The notes beneath the pieces were generated by a model that did no database searches, was not told the origin of the DNA, and worked only from the letters and a program-made list of their open reading frames with translations. The position numbers and the translations under genes are program-made. A DNA stretch of 64,000 nt from an uncultured Clostridia bacterium (GTDB lineage Bacteria > Bacillota > Clostridia > UMGS1883). Of the stretch, positions 25,619 through 35,513 are shown in pieces. The stretch covers positions 54,554 through 118,553 of the forward strand of contig CANRCD010000004.1 of NCBI GenBank assembly GCA_947629005.1. Direction: 5' to 3'. Each line of letters starts with the position of its first letter. Position 1 is the stretch's first letter.

Positions 25619-26635
25619 ATGAGATTCAGCGTCATAGTTCCTGTGTATAACAGCGAGAAATATCTTGACCGCTGCGTTAAGTCAATACTTGGGCAAAGCT
25701 GCGGTGACTTTGAACTGCTTCTTATAGATGACGGCAGTACCGACGGCAGCAAGGCAATTTGCGAGCGATACAGCGAAAGCGATTCCCGTGTTAGGCTTAT
25801 TTGCCAACAAAATAAGGGACCTAGCGCCGCCAGAAATAACGGACTGCGCGCGGCCTCCGGCGAGTATGTAGTTTTCATTGATTCGGACGATTTTGTTGAC
25901 GTTGATTATTTTGAAACCTTAGACAAACACATACAACAGAACCGATGTGATTTGATTTTTATAGGCTTTGTAATGGAGCTTGAGCAAAACGGTAAAGAGC
26001 TTGAAACGGTATCCATGCCGTCCGGCATCTATTCGAAGGATGAGTTCCATTCCATTGTAAAAAAGCTGATAGATAATGACCAGTTCGGATATCAAGTAGT
26101 TAAGGCGGTAAAAAGTTCGTTGATAAAAAAATATAATATTTATTTAGATGAGTCTGTCTCTCTGCATGAAGATATGCTTTTTACATGTGAATTGTGCAAG
26201 TTTGCAGTAAGTATAGAGGTTGTGGATTGCACGCCGTATCATTACAGAAAAGGTATAGAGGGGCTGTGTCTGAAGTATAGAGAAGATATGTTCGACCTTA
26301 TGGATTATCTTAATAGAAAATATTTTGATTTCTTTGAGTCTATATCTATAGATGACGTAGATAAGATGATAGTTCAGCGAGGAGTGTTTTCCTTTTTTCT
26401 GATTATGAAAAATGAGGTTAATTCGCCGCGATTGTTTTCGAAAGAAGCTCTTGGGGAGTATGATAAATTTCTTAACGGATATACATGCTCCGAGATAAGG
26501 AAAAGGAAAGAATTTTATAATGTAGCTGTTAGTGGGAAAAAAAAGTGGATTGTTTATGCGGTGGTATTCAGTAAGAATCCGTATTTGTTTGCTGTCATGC
26601 TTTGGATATACAAGAAACTTGGGGTGAAATTATAA
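25619..26635 (+). CDS. Glycosyltransferase family 2
   Basis: 338 residues. GT2 motifs FSVIVPVYNSEKYLDRCV, LLIDDGSTDGSKAIC, KGPSAARNNG, FIDSDDFVD. The ATG at 25619 is supported by GAAGGTG at 25604-25610; an ATG at 25595 lies in the preceding gene. From about here onward the DNA becomes noticeably more AT-rich. Its stop overlaps the start of a broken acyltransferase remnant. Confidence 0.9.
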   Translation: MRFSVIVPVYNSEKYLDRCVKSILGQSCGDFELLLIDDGSTDGSKAICERYSESDSRVRLICQQNKGPSAARNNGLRAASGEYVVFIDSDDFVDVDYFETLDKHIQQNRCDLIFIGFVMELEQNGKELETVSMPSGIYSKDEFHSIVKKLIDNDQFGYQVVKAVKSSLIKKYNIYLDESVSLHEDMLFTCELCKFAVSIEVVDCTPYHYRKGIEGLCLKYREDMFDLMDYLNRKYFDFFESISIDDVDKMIVQRGVFSFFLIMKNEVNSPRLFSKEALGEYDKFLNGYTCSEIRKRKEFYNVAVSGKKKWIVYAVVFSKNPYLFAVMLWIYKKLGVKL

Positions 26636-26924
26636 TGGATTTATTTTCGATATTTTTTGTCATTTTTATATTGTCGGTATTCATATCAGTCCAGCCTAAC
26701 AAAAGCGGACAAACGATGTAAATTCAGAGTACAATGTCTATTCGAGGAATTGCAGCTATTGGGATTATGTTAGGCCACATTGCTAAACAACATATATATT
26801 GAGTTTTTACAAAGAAAAATTGCAGGGAGGTTTTTTATTTTGGGGTGTGTGGATTGTTTCAATATTGCTGCCGTTTATAGTGCATAATTTTGGTTTTGTA
26901 ATATATGGAAAGATAGAAAATTGA
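26635..26924 (+). pseudogene. Acyltransferase 3 (OafA-like) remnant
   Basis: Between two intact genes lie pieces of a membrane acyltransferase. An ATG at 26635 reads about 28 residues to a stop; the next piece includes MSIRGIAAIGIMLGHIA, the catalytic-His N-terminus typical of acyltransferase family 3. After another stop comes a C-terminal-like piece (FWGVWIVSILLPF, FVIYGKIEN). The roughly 300-residue middle of the family is missing, so this is an internally deleted, inactive gene for O-acetylation of the polymer. Confidence 0.65.
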
Positions 26925-26969
26925 ATGTAAAATAGAACGTATAATAAATAACTGTTAGATAATTAAGGA

Positions 26970-28160
26970 ATGAGAATATTGAATAGTTATACGCTATTAA
27001 ATAATGACTATAGTGACTCTATTAATAAGTGGGTATACGGACTGTGTTTTTTGTCTGTTCTCTCACAACTCCCAGGCATGAGTAGTGATTGGGTAAAGGG
27101 AGTTTGGATAGTGTTTTTTATATATATTGTGCTATTGAGTGGCATGAAGATACCTTTGAGCAAGGTCCTTATGTTCCCTATTGGATTTAATTTTTATGCT
27201 CTAATAGTAAGGTCATTTACAAATAATGATTTTTCATTTGCTCAAGTTGTAAATATGGCTGTGTTCATATTTGTGATCGGTATGATGGTGGGACGGTTTT
27301 TTAATGAAAAAATGTTCCTTAATATTGCGAGCAGTTATGTTGTGGCAACTTTAATAACAAGCGTTGTTGTGTGGTATGTAGCAATAAGGGGACGGGTTTT
27401 GTCTGCTGGCGGATATTTATATGGATCAAAAAATTCGTTTGCAAGTATTATGCTAATAGAATTTGCTATTATTGTTATACTTAGAGAAGAGTTGTTTAGA
27501 AGTTCTATCGCGAAAATAGTATATTATTTTATAGTAATTTATAATTTATATATGTTATTGTATTTGAAAAGCAGAACAACTCTTGTTGCACTTATTATTT
27601 TAACATTGACTCATATTTTATTTTCGAACATAAAGTATAGCAGAAAATTGATTTTAGTCGTACTAATTATTGCTGCTGTATTTTTTGTTATTAATAATGA
27701 GAAGGCTTATGATTTAATTATTAATAACATTTGGCTGAAAGGAAAAGAGGCAAATGATGTTGACGGTATAACATCCAATAGAACAGAACATATTGATATT
27801 TTTAAAGAATACTTCCCAGAGCATCCTTGGATTGGTAGAGGAGACTCTTGGCTTGAAAGTTTCCCGCTATATTCATTATTTTCATATGGAATTTTAGGAA
27901 GTATAATGTTGTTCAGTTTTGCACTTTCGCCAATTATTATTGGGATTATATATTTGATTCGCACAAAGCGAAGAAAGGTTGCATCAGTTTTAATTGCAAC
28001 ATCAATATCGTTATTGATAAATTGCTTGGGAGAAGTGGCTGTGCCTTTTGGACCTGGAGTAAAATGTTTTCTTATGTGGTTTTTAGCGGGAATCTGTAAT
28101 TATGATTTATATAGGTGTAATAATGGTGCAGAAATCAAGTGTTCTGATATAAAAGGTTAA
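26970..28160 (+). CDS. Wzy-like polysaccharide polymerase
   Basis: 396-residue polytopic membrane protein with about ten to twelve hydrophobic segments and a large central outside loop with NRTEHIDIF and HPWIGRGDSW, as in O-antigen polymerase/ligase-like proteins. LKSRTTLVALIIL precedes the loop. It likely joins lipid-linked repeat units outside the membrane. AAGGA (26965-26969) abuts the ATG at 26970; a TTG at 26979 (LNSYTLL) has better spacing and may be the true start. Low sequence conservation is normal for Wzy. Confidence 0.75.
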   Translation: MRILNSYTLLNNDYSDSINKWVYGLCFLSVLSQLPGMSSDWVKGVWIVFFIYIVLLSGMKIPLSKVLMFPIGFNFYALIVRSFTNNDFSFAQVVNMAVFIFVIGMMVGRFFNEKMFLNIASSYVVATLITSVVVWYVAIRGRVLSAGGYLYGSKNSFASIMLIEFAIIVILREELFRSSIAKIVYYFIVIYNLYMLLYLKSRTTLVALIILTLTHILFSNIKYSRKLILVVLIIAAVFFVINNEKAYDLIINNIWLKGKEANDVDGITSNRTEHIDIFKEYFPEHPWIGRGDSWLESFPLYSLFSYGILGSIMLFSFALSPIIIGIIYLIRTKRRKVASVLIATSISLLINCLGEVAVPFGPGVKCFLMWFLAGICNYDLYRCNNGAEIKCSDIKG

Positions 28161-28187
28161 AATATAGGCGAAAGGAATTTAAATTAT

Positions 28188-29354
28188 ATGAAGATAGTTT
28201 TATATTCACATGCCGGAAGTTATAATCATGGGTGCGAAGCGATAGTTCGCAGTACGTTAAAACTGTTCTCGGATAACGAAATAATTTTGTATTCAAAGGT
28301 TATGAGAGAAGATATTGAATACGGGCTTGATAATTTATGTTCAATACAGCAGGCGGGGCAGTTAGGCAAAAAAAATATGTATTATTATTTTACGCGTATT
28401 GTTGCTAAACTTATTCATATAAAATATTTTTATAGAAAGTTGGTGACGAAGAATTTTATAGACTCTGTAAATAAAAATAATATTTATTTCTCTGTCGGTG
28501 GTGATAATTATTGCTATGATAATATAATTTGGGGCTGTATTTATTTAAACAAGAGAGTAAACAAAAAAGGTGCAAAAACGGTTTTGTGGGGAGTGTCAAT
28601 AGAGCCGTATATTATATCAAAAAAGCGCGTGCGGAAGGACCTGCAAAAATATGCTTTAATTGTGGCGAGGGAAAGTATTACATATCAAGCACTACTGGAT
28701 GCAGGAATAAAAAATGTATTATTATGTCCTGATCCTGCCTTTATTCTGGACAAGGTCGAACTGTTGTGGCCGGACGGATTTAAGTGCGATAAAGACATTG
28801 TTGGAATCAATATAAGTCCGATGGCACTTGACTATTCAAGGAACAGCGCAATTATACTTCAGAATTATAAAAAGTTGATAGATTACATTTTGGATAATAC
28901 AGACTATTCAATTGCGCTTATACCGCATGTAATATGGAACGGCGGCGACGACAGAGTGATAAACAGTCTGCTTTACGAAGATTATCGCGGCAATAACAGG
29001 GTAGTTTGCATAGACGACCATAACTGTGAGGAATTAAAGGGATATATTGCCCGCTGTCGGTTTTTTGTGGGGGCTCGCACACATTCAACTATTGCTGCAT
29101 ATTCATCGATGATTCCTACACTCGTGGTTGGATATTCCGTCAAGGCAAATGGCATCGCAAAGGATTTATTTGGAGAGTATGAGCATTATGTACTTTCAGT
29201 GCAGGAAATAGGTGATGAAAATGAGTTGACAAATCACTTTATCTGGATAATGCAGCACGAAGATGAAATAAAAGATAGACTGATAGATATCCAAGCGCGA
29301 TTTTCGAAAAAATATGAGCAGACAAAAGCTGCGATTTTACAGTTGATGAGGTAA
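28188..29354 (+). CDS. Polysaccharide pyruvyl transferase family protein (first copy)
   Basis: 388 residues. CsaB/WcaK-like features: IVLYSHAGSYNHGCEAIV, SVGGDNYCYD, WGVSIEP, ARESITYQALLDAG, CPDPAFIL, and a C-terminal FVGARTHSTIAAYSS with the conserved His. These enzymes transfer pyruvate from PEP to form ketals on sugars. SLH proteins such as the one encoded at 10.4 kb bind pyruvylated wall polymers, although a link is not shown. AAAGGAA precedes the ATG. Confidence 0.85.
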   Translation: MKIVLYSHAGSYNHGCEAIVRSTLKLFSDNEIILYSKVMREDIEYGLDNLCSIQQAGQLGKKNMYYYFTRIVAKLIHIKYFYRKLVTKNFIDSVNKNNIYFSVGGDNYCYDNIIWGCIYLNKRVNKKGAKTVLWGVSIEPYIISKKRVRKDLQKYALIVARESITYQALLDAGIKNVLLCPDPAFILDKVELLWPDGFKCDKDIVGINISPMALDYSRNSAIILQNYKKLIDYILDNTDYSIALIPHVIWNGGDDRVINSLLYEDYRGNNRVVCIDDHNCEELKGYIARCRFFVGARTHSTIAAYSSMIPTLVVGYSVKANGIAKDLFGEYEHYVLSVQEIGDENELTNHFIWIMQHEDEIKDRLIDIQARFSKKYEQTKAAILQLMR

Positions 29355-29358
29355 AAAA

Positions 29359-30427
29359 TTGGGGCAGATGTTAATGCGGAGCAGTTTGGTAAGCGTAATA
29401 ATTCCTATACATAATACTGGAAAATATTTATGGAGGTGCATAGAAAGCGTGCAGAAACAAACCTATAGGAGTCTGGAAATCATTTTGGTTGATGATGGAT
29501 CAACGGACAAATCGCCTCAAATTTGTGAAAAATATGCTGAATAAAGGTGATTCATAAGGCGGGGGGGGTATCATCCGCTCGTAATGTTGGCTTGGATATA
29601 GCTGAAGGGGAGTTTGTAACTTTTGTCGACAGTGATGATTGGTTGGCGTTGGACGCAATTGAAGCATTAATGGACGAGATGTCGAAAAAAGGTTTGGATT
29701 TAGTAGAGGGCCAAAGCCATTCTGTTACATTCTACATTAAACCGATTAAAAAATATTATATTAATTATTTTGCAGATAAGTCGGATATGGATGCGTTTTA
29801 ACATTTTTAAATATAATAAATGGTTACTTGTTGTGGAAGAATATACAAAAATAAAATAATTTAAAGGAATAAAATTCGGGTCGAGGATATTAAATTTGGC
29901 AAAGATGTTCGTTTTACGTATCAATATATAAAACATTGCTCTACAATGAGCATTATAGGAAGAACGATTTACTATTACAATAAATTAAGCGTATCTTCTG
30001 CAACCGGCCGAAGCTATCACGAAAGGGTCAAATGGATTTAGAAATATTTGAAGTGCTAATAAACTTATTTGAGATTGATAGGAAGAAAGACAAAGGTGTA
30101 AATTTTCTTTGAACTCGTGTGGCGCTATGTATGCAAAAACTTTGTCAATCAGCGGTAAGTGGTTTAAAATACAAAGAATCCATTAAAGAATTAGGTAGCA
30201 TAAAGTCTAAACTTATTGATTTTACACATAGATACCCATTTGCTAAGGTTGAAAGAAAAGATGCGTATCATACGGTTATGGTAATGCCAGAAGATGAACT
30301 TTATAGATATTACGCAAATATTGAAAACCACAAGGAGAGCGTTGCTAAAATGTTGGTTAAACGAGTGTTGTCTCCAATAACAAAATTTTTGATATATGAT
30401 GTTAGAATATTATATAGAAATTGTTGA
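29359..30427 (+). pseudogene. Glycosyltransferase family 2, broken
   Basis: Three reading pieces of one GT2 gene. 29359-29544 gives VSVIIPIHNTGKYLWRCI and ILVDDGSTDKSP, then a stop. From 29547 comes GGVSSARNVGLDIAEGEF and FVDSDDWLA after a G8 run. From 30119 a C-terminal piece ends SPITKFLIYDVRILYR. The intervening DNA still encodes GT2-like phrases (FGKDVRFTYQYIKHC) in other frames. It closely resembles the intact GT2 immediately downstream, so it is a decayed duplicate. The likely start is TTG 29359 behind GAGG. Confidence 0.85.
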
Positions 30428-30441
30428 TAGAAGGTAGTAAA

Positions 30442-31506
30442 ATGGATAGTATTGTCAGTGTAATAATTCCAGTGTATAACGTGGAGAAGTATCTGTGGAA
30501 ATGTATTGAAAGCATACAAAAGCAAACTTATAAAAAATTGGAAATCATTTTAGTCGATGATGGCTCTTCAGACAAGTCTCCCTCTATATGTGATAGATAT
30601 TCAGAAAAAGATAGTCGAATTACTGTTATTCATAACAAAAATAAAGGCGTTTCCTCGGCAAGAAATATGGGTATTGAAGTTTCAAGAGGAGAATTCATTT
30701 GCTTTGTTGACGCTGATGACTGGCTTCCTAAATATTCAATTGAAAAACTTGTAAACTGTATTACAGAGTCCACAGCTGACCTTTGTCAGGGAGGGCGTCG
30801 GGCTATAACCTTTTACCCAAAAGTCAAAAGAGACAGTGTTAAAAAAAGTATTGTGAACTGCCGGTCTTGTAAATCCTTAGCGGAGTGGATTAATTATAAG
30901 ATGACAGGAGAAGTTTGGGGAAAGTTATACAAAAGATCAATAATTGAAGAGAACCATTTATGCTTTGGCACCGCAAAAATGTTTGAGGATACAATATTTC
31001 TTTTAAAGTATATTAAATATTGTTCCAAAGTAGTCAGCACAGATGAAATTTTATATTTTCAAAACAAATTGGTATTAAATAGCGCGGTCACAAAATATTA
31101 TCCTGAACTTGGAAACTGGACTATGGAATGGCTTGAGGCATATATTGGACTTTTTAATAGTTCTAATGATATGCCGCCTTATGATGAAATTAGAGTTCAT
31201 ATATCAGGGGCGATTGGCCGGACATACGAACACTTCATTATGAACTGTAGTCAAGAAATAGCACTTCAAAAAATGGCTGAGTTAAAAAAAGAATTAAAAG
31301 TTTTTTCGGAAGAGTGGGATATGCCGGCAAAAAAAAGTATGGAATATTTATATGACGAAATACTTGCACTGGATCCATTAGTAGTATATAATAAAATGTA
31401 CGATTGCAACACAAAGAAAAAATATTTGATTAAAATGCGCATAAAATCTTTTTTTGCTCCCATAGTAGAATTTTTTGTATATAAGGTGCCTGTTCTGTAC
31501 AGATGA
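30442..31506 (+). CDS. Glycosyltransferase family 2
   Basis: 354 residues. VSVIIPVYNVEKYLWKCIES, IILVDDGSSDKSPSIC, KGVSSARNMGIEVSRGEF, FVDADDWLP. It is the intact paralogue of the broken gene just upstream (shared LW-CIES-QKQTY, DKSP, VSSARN). GAAGGT precedes the ATG at 30442; TTG 30421 is rejected. Its end overlaps nothing, and the next gene starts 13 bases on. Confidence 0.9.
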   Translation: MDSIVSVIIPVYNVEKYLWKCIESIQKQTYKKLEIILVDDGSSDKSPSICDRYSEKDSRITVIHNKNKGVSSARNMGIEVSRGEFICFVDADDWLPKYSIEKLVNCITESTADLCQGGRRAITFYPKVKRDSVKKSIVNCRSCKSLAEWINYKMTGEVWGKLYKRSIIEENHLCFGTAKMFEDTIFLLKYIKYCSKVVSTDEILYFQNKLVLNSAVTKYYPELGNWTMEWLEAYIGLFNSSNDMPPYDEIRVHISGAIGRTYEHFIMNCSQEIALQKMAELKKELKVFSEEWDMPAKKSMEYLYDEILALDPLVVYNKMYDCNTKKKYLIKMRIKSFFAPIVEFFVYKVPVLYR

Positions 31507-31519
31507 TTGGAGGCAGACG

Positions 31520-32698
31520 ATGACAAAGATAGGAATATTGACTCTATATTATAAAAACTATAACTATGGAGGAAGTTTACAGTCATACGCGCTTTGCAGA
31601 TTTTTGAATGAATCGGCATACAGTGGAAAGGATGTGACAGCTGAGCAAATATGTTACGACCGGATAAAAAAGGAGATTTCTGATAGAGAGAGTAGGACTA
31701 GAAGAAGTTTGATAAGATATCTGGTTGATACGTATAAAACACAAATATTCAATTTATTGAAGGATAAATTTAACGCAAGGATTGCGGCTTTTGATAAATT
31801 TAATCAGGAATGCACTCCGCATAGTGGCATGGTTTATTCAGGTGAGACGATATCAGGGGTATGTGAAAGCTATGATTTATTTGTAGTTGGAAGCGACCAA
31901 GTGTGGAATCCAAAGTTATGGAACAGCGGATATTTATTATCCTTTGTGAAAAATTCTGAAAAAAAGGTTTCTTACGGTGCCAGCATATCAAATAATATGT
32001 TGAATAATGATGAGAAGGATATACTTAGGGACAGTTTAGGGAGTTTTAAGGCTATTTCTGTACGAGAGGAATCGTCAAAAAAAGAATTACAGAGTTTAAC
32101 TGATATTCCGGTATGTCATGTCGTTGATCCAACACTTCTTTTGGATAAAGCGCAATGGAACGAGATTGCAGAAAAAGACGATACAATAAAAAATCCATAT
32201 ATTTTTTGCTATTTTTTAGGAACGTCGAGCCTTTATAGAAATATTGCAAAAAAATATGCACGAAAAAAGAATCTAAAAATAGTGACGTTGCCCAATTTCC
32301 CTTTTACGTTTACGCACACAGATATAGGTTTTGCAGATATAAATTTATATGATGTGTCTCCGAAAAAATTCATTTCTCTTATTAGGGGTGCGGAAATGAT
32401 ATTTACGGACAGCTACCATGCTACAATATTTTCATTGATATACAAAAAAGAATTTTTTGTTTTTGATAGAAAGAATTTTAAAGATAGAGGTGATGTGAGA
32501 CATCTTCGGGGAACGAGAATTTCTGAGTTAATGAATATGTTTGAAATAACTGAGCGGTATTGTGATAGTACAGAAAAGGAAACCTTAGAATATATTGAAA
32601 ATATACCAAGCATTAACTACGGCAGAGGATTAAGAAAATTCGAAGAATTAAGGATGAAGTCTATTGAATTTATTAAACAAAATATAATTGAAGGGTGA
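31520..32698 (+). CDS. Polysaccharide pyruvyl transferase family protein (second copy)
   Basis: 392 residues. KIGILTLYYKNYNYGGSLQSYAL, FVVGSDQVWNP, VSYGASIS, REESSKKELQ, CHVVDPTLLLD and the C-terminal FTDSYHATIFSLIY with conserved His. Members of this subgroup are commonly paired in capsule loci with an F420-hydrogenase beta-subunit-like iron-sulfur protein, and such a gene (broken) follows. The ATG at 31520 is supported by TTGGAGG; an ATG at 31475 lies inside the GT2 gene. Confidence 0.87.
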   Translation: MTKIGILTLYYKNYNYGGSLQSYALCRFLNESAYSGKDVTAEQICYDRIKKEISDRESRTRRSLIRYLVDTYKTQIFNLLKDKFNARIAAFDKFNQECTPHSGMVYSGETISGVCESYDLFVVGSDQVWNPKLWNSGYLLSFVKNSEKKVSYGASISNNMLNNDEKDILRDSLGSFKAISVREESSKKELQSLTDIPVCHVVDPTLLLDKAQWNEIAEKDDTIKNPYIFCYFLGTSSLYRNIAKKYARKKNLKIVTLPNFPFTFTHTDIGFADINLYDVSPKKFISLIRGAEMIFTDSYHATIFSLIYKKEFFVFDRKNFKDRGDVRHLRGTRISELMNMFEITERYCDSTEKETLEYIENIPSINYGRGLRKFEELRMKSIEFIKQNIIEG

Positions 32699-32717
32699 AG
32701 ATGACAGGAGGATGTGT

Positions 32718-33822
32718 ATGCCAATATTGGCAGATAAAAGACAATGTAACGGATGTACGGCATGTATTGCCTCGTGTCCGAACCAATGCATAGAAATGGC
32801 TTAGGATAGGTATGGATTTCAATATCCGAAAATAAATAAAAAGAAGTGTGTAGACTGCAAAGTATGCCAGAGATCCTGTCCAGTGTTAAATGAGTTGGGC
32901 GGCGGGTATAATGATACTGATGTTGAGACTAAGGCATATGCAGCCTATTCTTTAGACGAAGGACAAAGATTGGAAAACTCCTCAGGAGGAATTTTTTCGG
33001 AGTTGGCCATTAACGTTTTGAACAGTGGCGGAGTAGTTTATGGGGCGGCATATAACAAAGATTTTTCTGTTCGTCATATATGTATTGACTCAATAGATAA
33101 GTTAGCTCTGCTAAGGAGTTCTAAATATGCTCAAAGCTTTCTTGGAAATTGCTTTAAAGATATTAAAAAAGGCTTGACTGTGGTGAAAATGTATTATTTT
33201 CAGGTACTCCATGTCAAGTAGAAGGGCTTAAATCTTATTTAAAAAAAGATTATTCTAATTTGTTGTGTGTAGATATAGTGTGTCATAGTGTCGCATATGG
33301 CAAGACTATGTTAAATATAGAGCAAAAAAGGACTGCGGAGGAGCCATGCCGCTATCTGTTAACTCAAGGTCAAAGGTAAGCGGCTGGAGTAGATACAAAT
33401 TTTCGGAAGAGTTTATTTATTTGGGTGGGAAAAAACATATTCAGCCAAATCAAAAATCAATATTTTTTAATTCTTATATAAGAAATATTATATCCAGAAA
33501 AGGATGCTTTTATTGTAAATTTAAAGGTTATGAACGAAATAGTGATATTACTTTGGGAGATTTTTTAGGGGTATGGTCCATTATGCCTGATATGGATGAT
33601 GATAAAGGAACATCTATAGTCATGATTCATACATTGGCTGGACAAAGGGCTATAAAAGATATATTAGACAGAATAGTCATAAAACCCGTTTCGCTTGAAG
33701 AGGTTAGTAAGGAAAATAGGGCTGTTGTACATTCTCATAAAATGGAAAAAAGTATTAAGTCGATAGTTATGAGTTTATTAATAAAGGCTTATATCTTTAT
33801 TAAGGTTATTAAACACAGCTAA
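32718..33822 (+). pseudogene. F420-hydrogenase beta-subunit-like ferredoxin protein, broken
   Basis: Starts with two 4Fe-4S motifs, CNGCTACIASCPNQC and CVDCKVCQRSCP, followed by an FrhB/FdhB-type domain (SSGGIFSELA, TPCQVEGLKSYL, GCFYCKFKGYERNSDITLGDF). An in-frame TAG at 32802-32804 splits the two clusters. A frame change near 33190-33200 and another near 33295 separate the rest, which ends at 33822. The intact family in capsule loci accompanies pyruvyl transferase genes. With three lesions it is unlikely to yield active protein. Confidence 0.85.
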
Positions 33823-33844
33823 ACTATACACATAGGAGTATATA

Positions 33845-35377
33845 ATGAAGATTAATCAGCTTAAATGGGGAGTATTTTTAACATATTTTCAAAAGGGAAT
33901 CAACATTCTGATTAATTTGCTTTATACGCCTGTAATGCTAAGGCTGTTAGGGCAAAGTGAATACGGGCTGTATAATACGGTTGCATCTACAATTTCAATG
34001 TTATCATTGTTGAATTTAGGCTTTGGGAGTGGATACATACGATATTTTGCAAAGTATAAAAAAGATAATGATTGCGATTCAATATCCAGACTTAATGGTA
34101 TGTTTTTAACTATTTTTGCAGTTATTGGGACTATTGCCTGTATATGTGGAATGTACTTAACATTTAATATAGAACTTGTATTTAAGGATGGATTAACGGC
34201 GTCTGAATATTCAACCGCTAAGGTCTTAATGTTTTTACTTACAATCAATCTCTCGCTTTCCTTCCCGATGAGCGTATTTTCTAATATAATATCTGCACAT
34301 GAAAGATATTTTTTTTCAAAGGTTGTTAGTATGGTGGGGTCTGTGGTAAGCCCATTGGTAACTTTGCCCATATTATTGATGGGATATCGCTCAATAGCTA
34401 TGGTTAGTATTTCTGTATTAATTAACCTTGTTGCTGATAGTATCTATTTGTTTTATGTATTTAAGGTGCTAAAAGAAAAGTTTGTTTTTCATGGTTTTGA
34501 AAAAGAATTGTTTTTGGACCTTTTTTCATTCACTATTTTTATCGCAATTAATCTTGTGATAGATCAGATAAATTGGAATATTGATAAAGTGTTGTTGGGG
34601 AGGTATAGGGGTACTAGTGCGGTCGCAATATATTCTGTAGGTTACACACTTTTTTCATCATATATGTCTTTTTCCGGCTCGATATCAGGAGTATTTGTTC
34701 CGAGAGTACATAAGTTGGTCAACAGTGCGACAAATACGCAAATGTTAAGAAATCAAATAAGCGATTTGTTTACAAAAGTAGGGCGTATACAGTTCGTTAT
34801 TTTAGCATTAGTAGGGAGCGGAATTGTTTTTTTGGGAAAACCATTTATTACAAAATTTTGGGCGGGAGCAGGATACGATGAGTCATATTATGTAACACTT
34901 CTTTTGATTATTCCTTCAATAATATCTTTAAGCCAGAATATAGGTATAGAAATACAACGAGCCGAAAACAAACACAGATTCAGAAGTATTGCGTATCTGT
35001 TTATGGCAATCATTAATTTATTGATAAGTATTGTTCTGTGTCAGAAGTATGGGGCTGTTGGTAGCGCCATAGGAACAGCTATTTCGGTGATAGTTGCTAA
35101 TGATATAGTTATGAATGTTTATTATCATGTTAAATGCAATATTGATATTATAAGGTATTGGAAAAATATTTTAAGACTATCTCGCGGTTTGATTATACCA
35201 ATAATTTTCGGATGCCTCATAAACATATTTATTGATTTATCCTCATTTGCAAATTTTGCGTATGGTGTTATTGCCTATACGTTTGTATACTGTACTTCAA
35301 TGTGGTTTTTTGGGATTAACGAATATGAAAAAAGTTTGTTTTTAGGCCCGATTAAACGTTTGGTTTTGCGAAAATAA
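33845..35377 (+). CDS. Wzx-type polysaccharide flippase
   Basis: 510 residues with 12-14 hydrophobic segments, MOP superfamily. N-terminal INILINLLYTPVMLRLLGQSEYGLYNTV is characteristic, with a mid-protein INWNIDKVLLGRYRG and a C-terminal MVNKX-like half. It flips the undecaprenyl-linked repeat unit outward for the Wzy-like polymerase encoded 5.7 kb upstream. AGGAG precedes the ATG. Intact despite the broken genes on both sides. Confidence 0.92.
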   Translation: MKINQLKWGVFLTYFQKGINILINLLYTPVMLRLLGQSEYGLYNTVASTISMLSLLNLGFGSGYIRYFAKYKKDNDCDSISRLNGMFLTIFAVIGTIACICGMYLTFNIELVFKDGLTASEYSTAKVLMFLLTINLSLSFPMSVFSNIISAHERYFFSKVVSMVGSVVSPLVTLPILLMGYRSIAMVSISVLINLVADSIYLFYVFKVLKEKFVFHGFEKELFLDLFSFTIFIAINLVIDQINWNIDKVLLGRYRGTSAVAIYSVGYTLFSSYMSFSGSISGVFVPRVHKLVNSATNTQMLRNQISDLFTKVGRIQFVILALVGSGIVFLGKPFITKFWAGAGYDESYYVTLLLIIPSIISLSQNIGIEIQRAENKHRFRSIAYLFMAIINLLISIVLCQKYGAVGSAIGTAISVIVANDIVMNVYYHVKCNIDIIRYWKNILRLSRGLIIPIIFGCLINIFIDLSSFANFAYGVIAYTFVYCTSMWFFGINEYEKSLFLGPIKRLVLRK

Positions 35378-35513
35378 ATTCGAAACAGATGGACTTTGAT
35401 TGAGGTACACTTAAATCAATAAAATGTGAAGTTTGACATTTAAGATTTTTGCCTCAAAGTATAAAGAAAAATGTGCTTCGTATCTTAAACGACTGTACAA
35501 AGGAGGAAATTTC

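Noticed and set aside
35433..35465. Possible promoter upstream of the SDR gene (TTGACA at 35433)
   Set aside because: The only -10-like TATAAA lies 21 bases away, too far; at 17 bases the sequence is AAAGTA.
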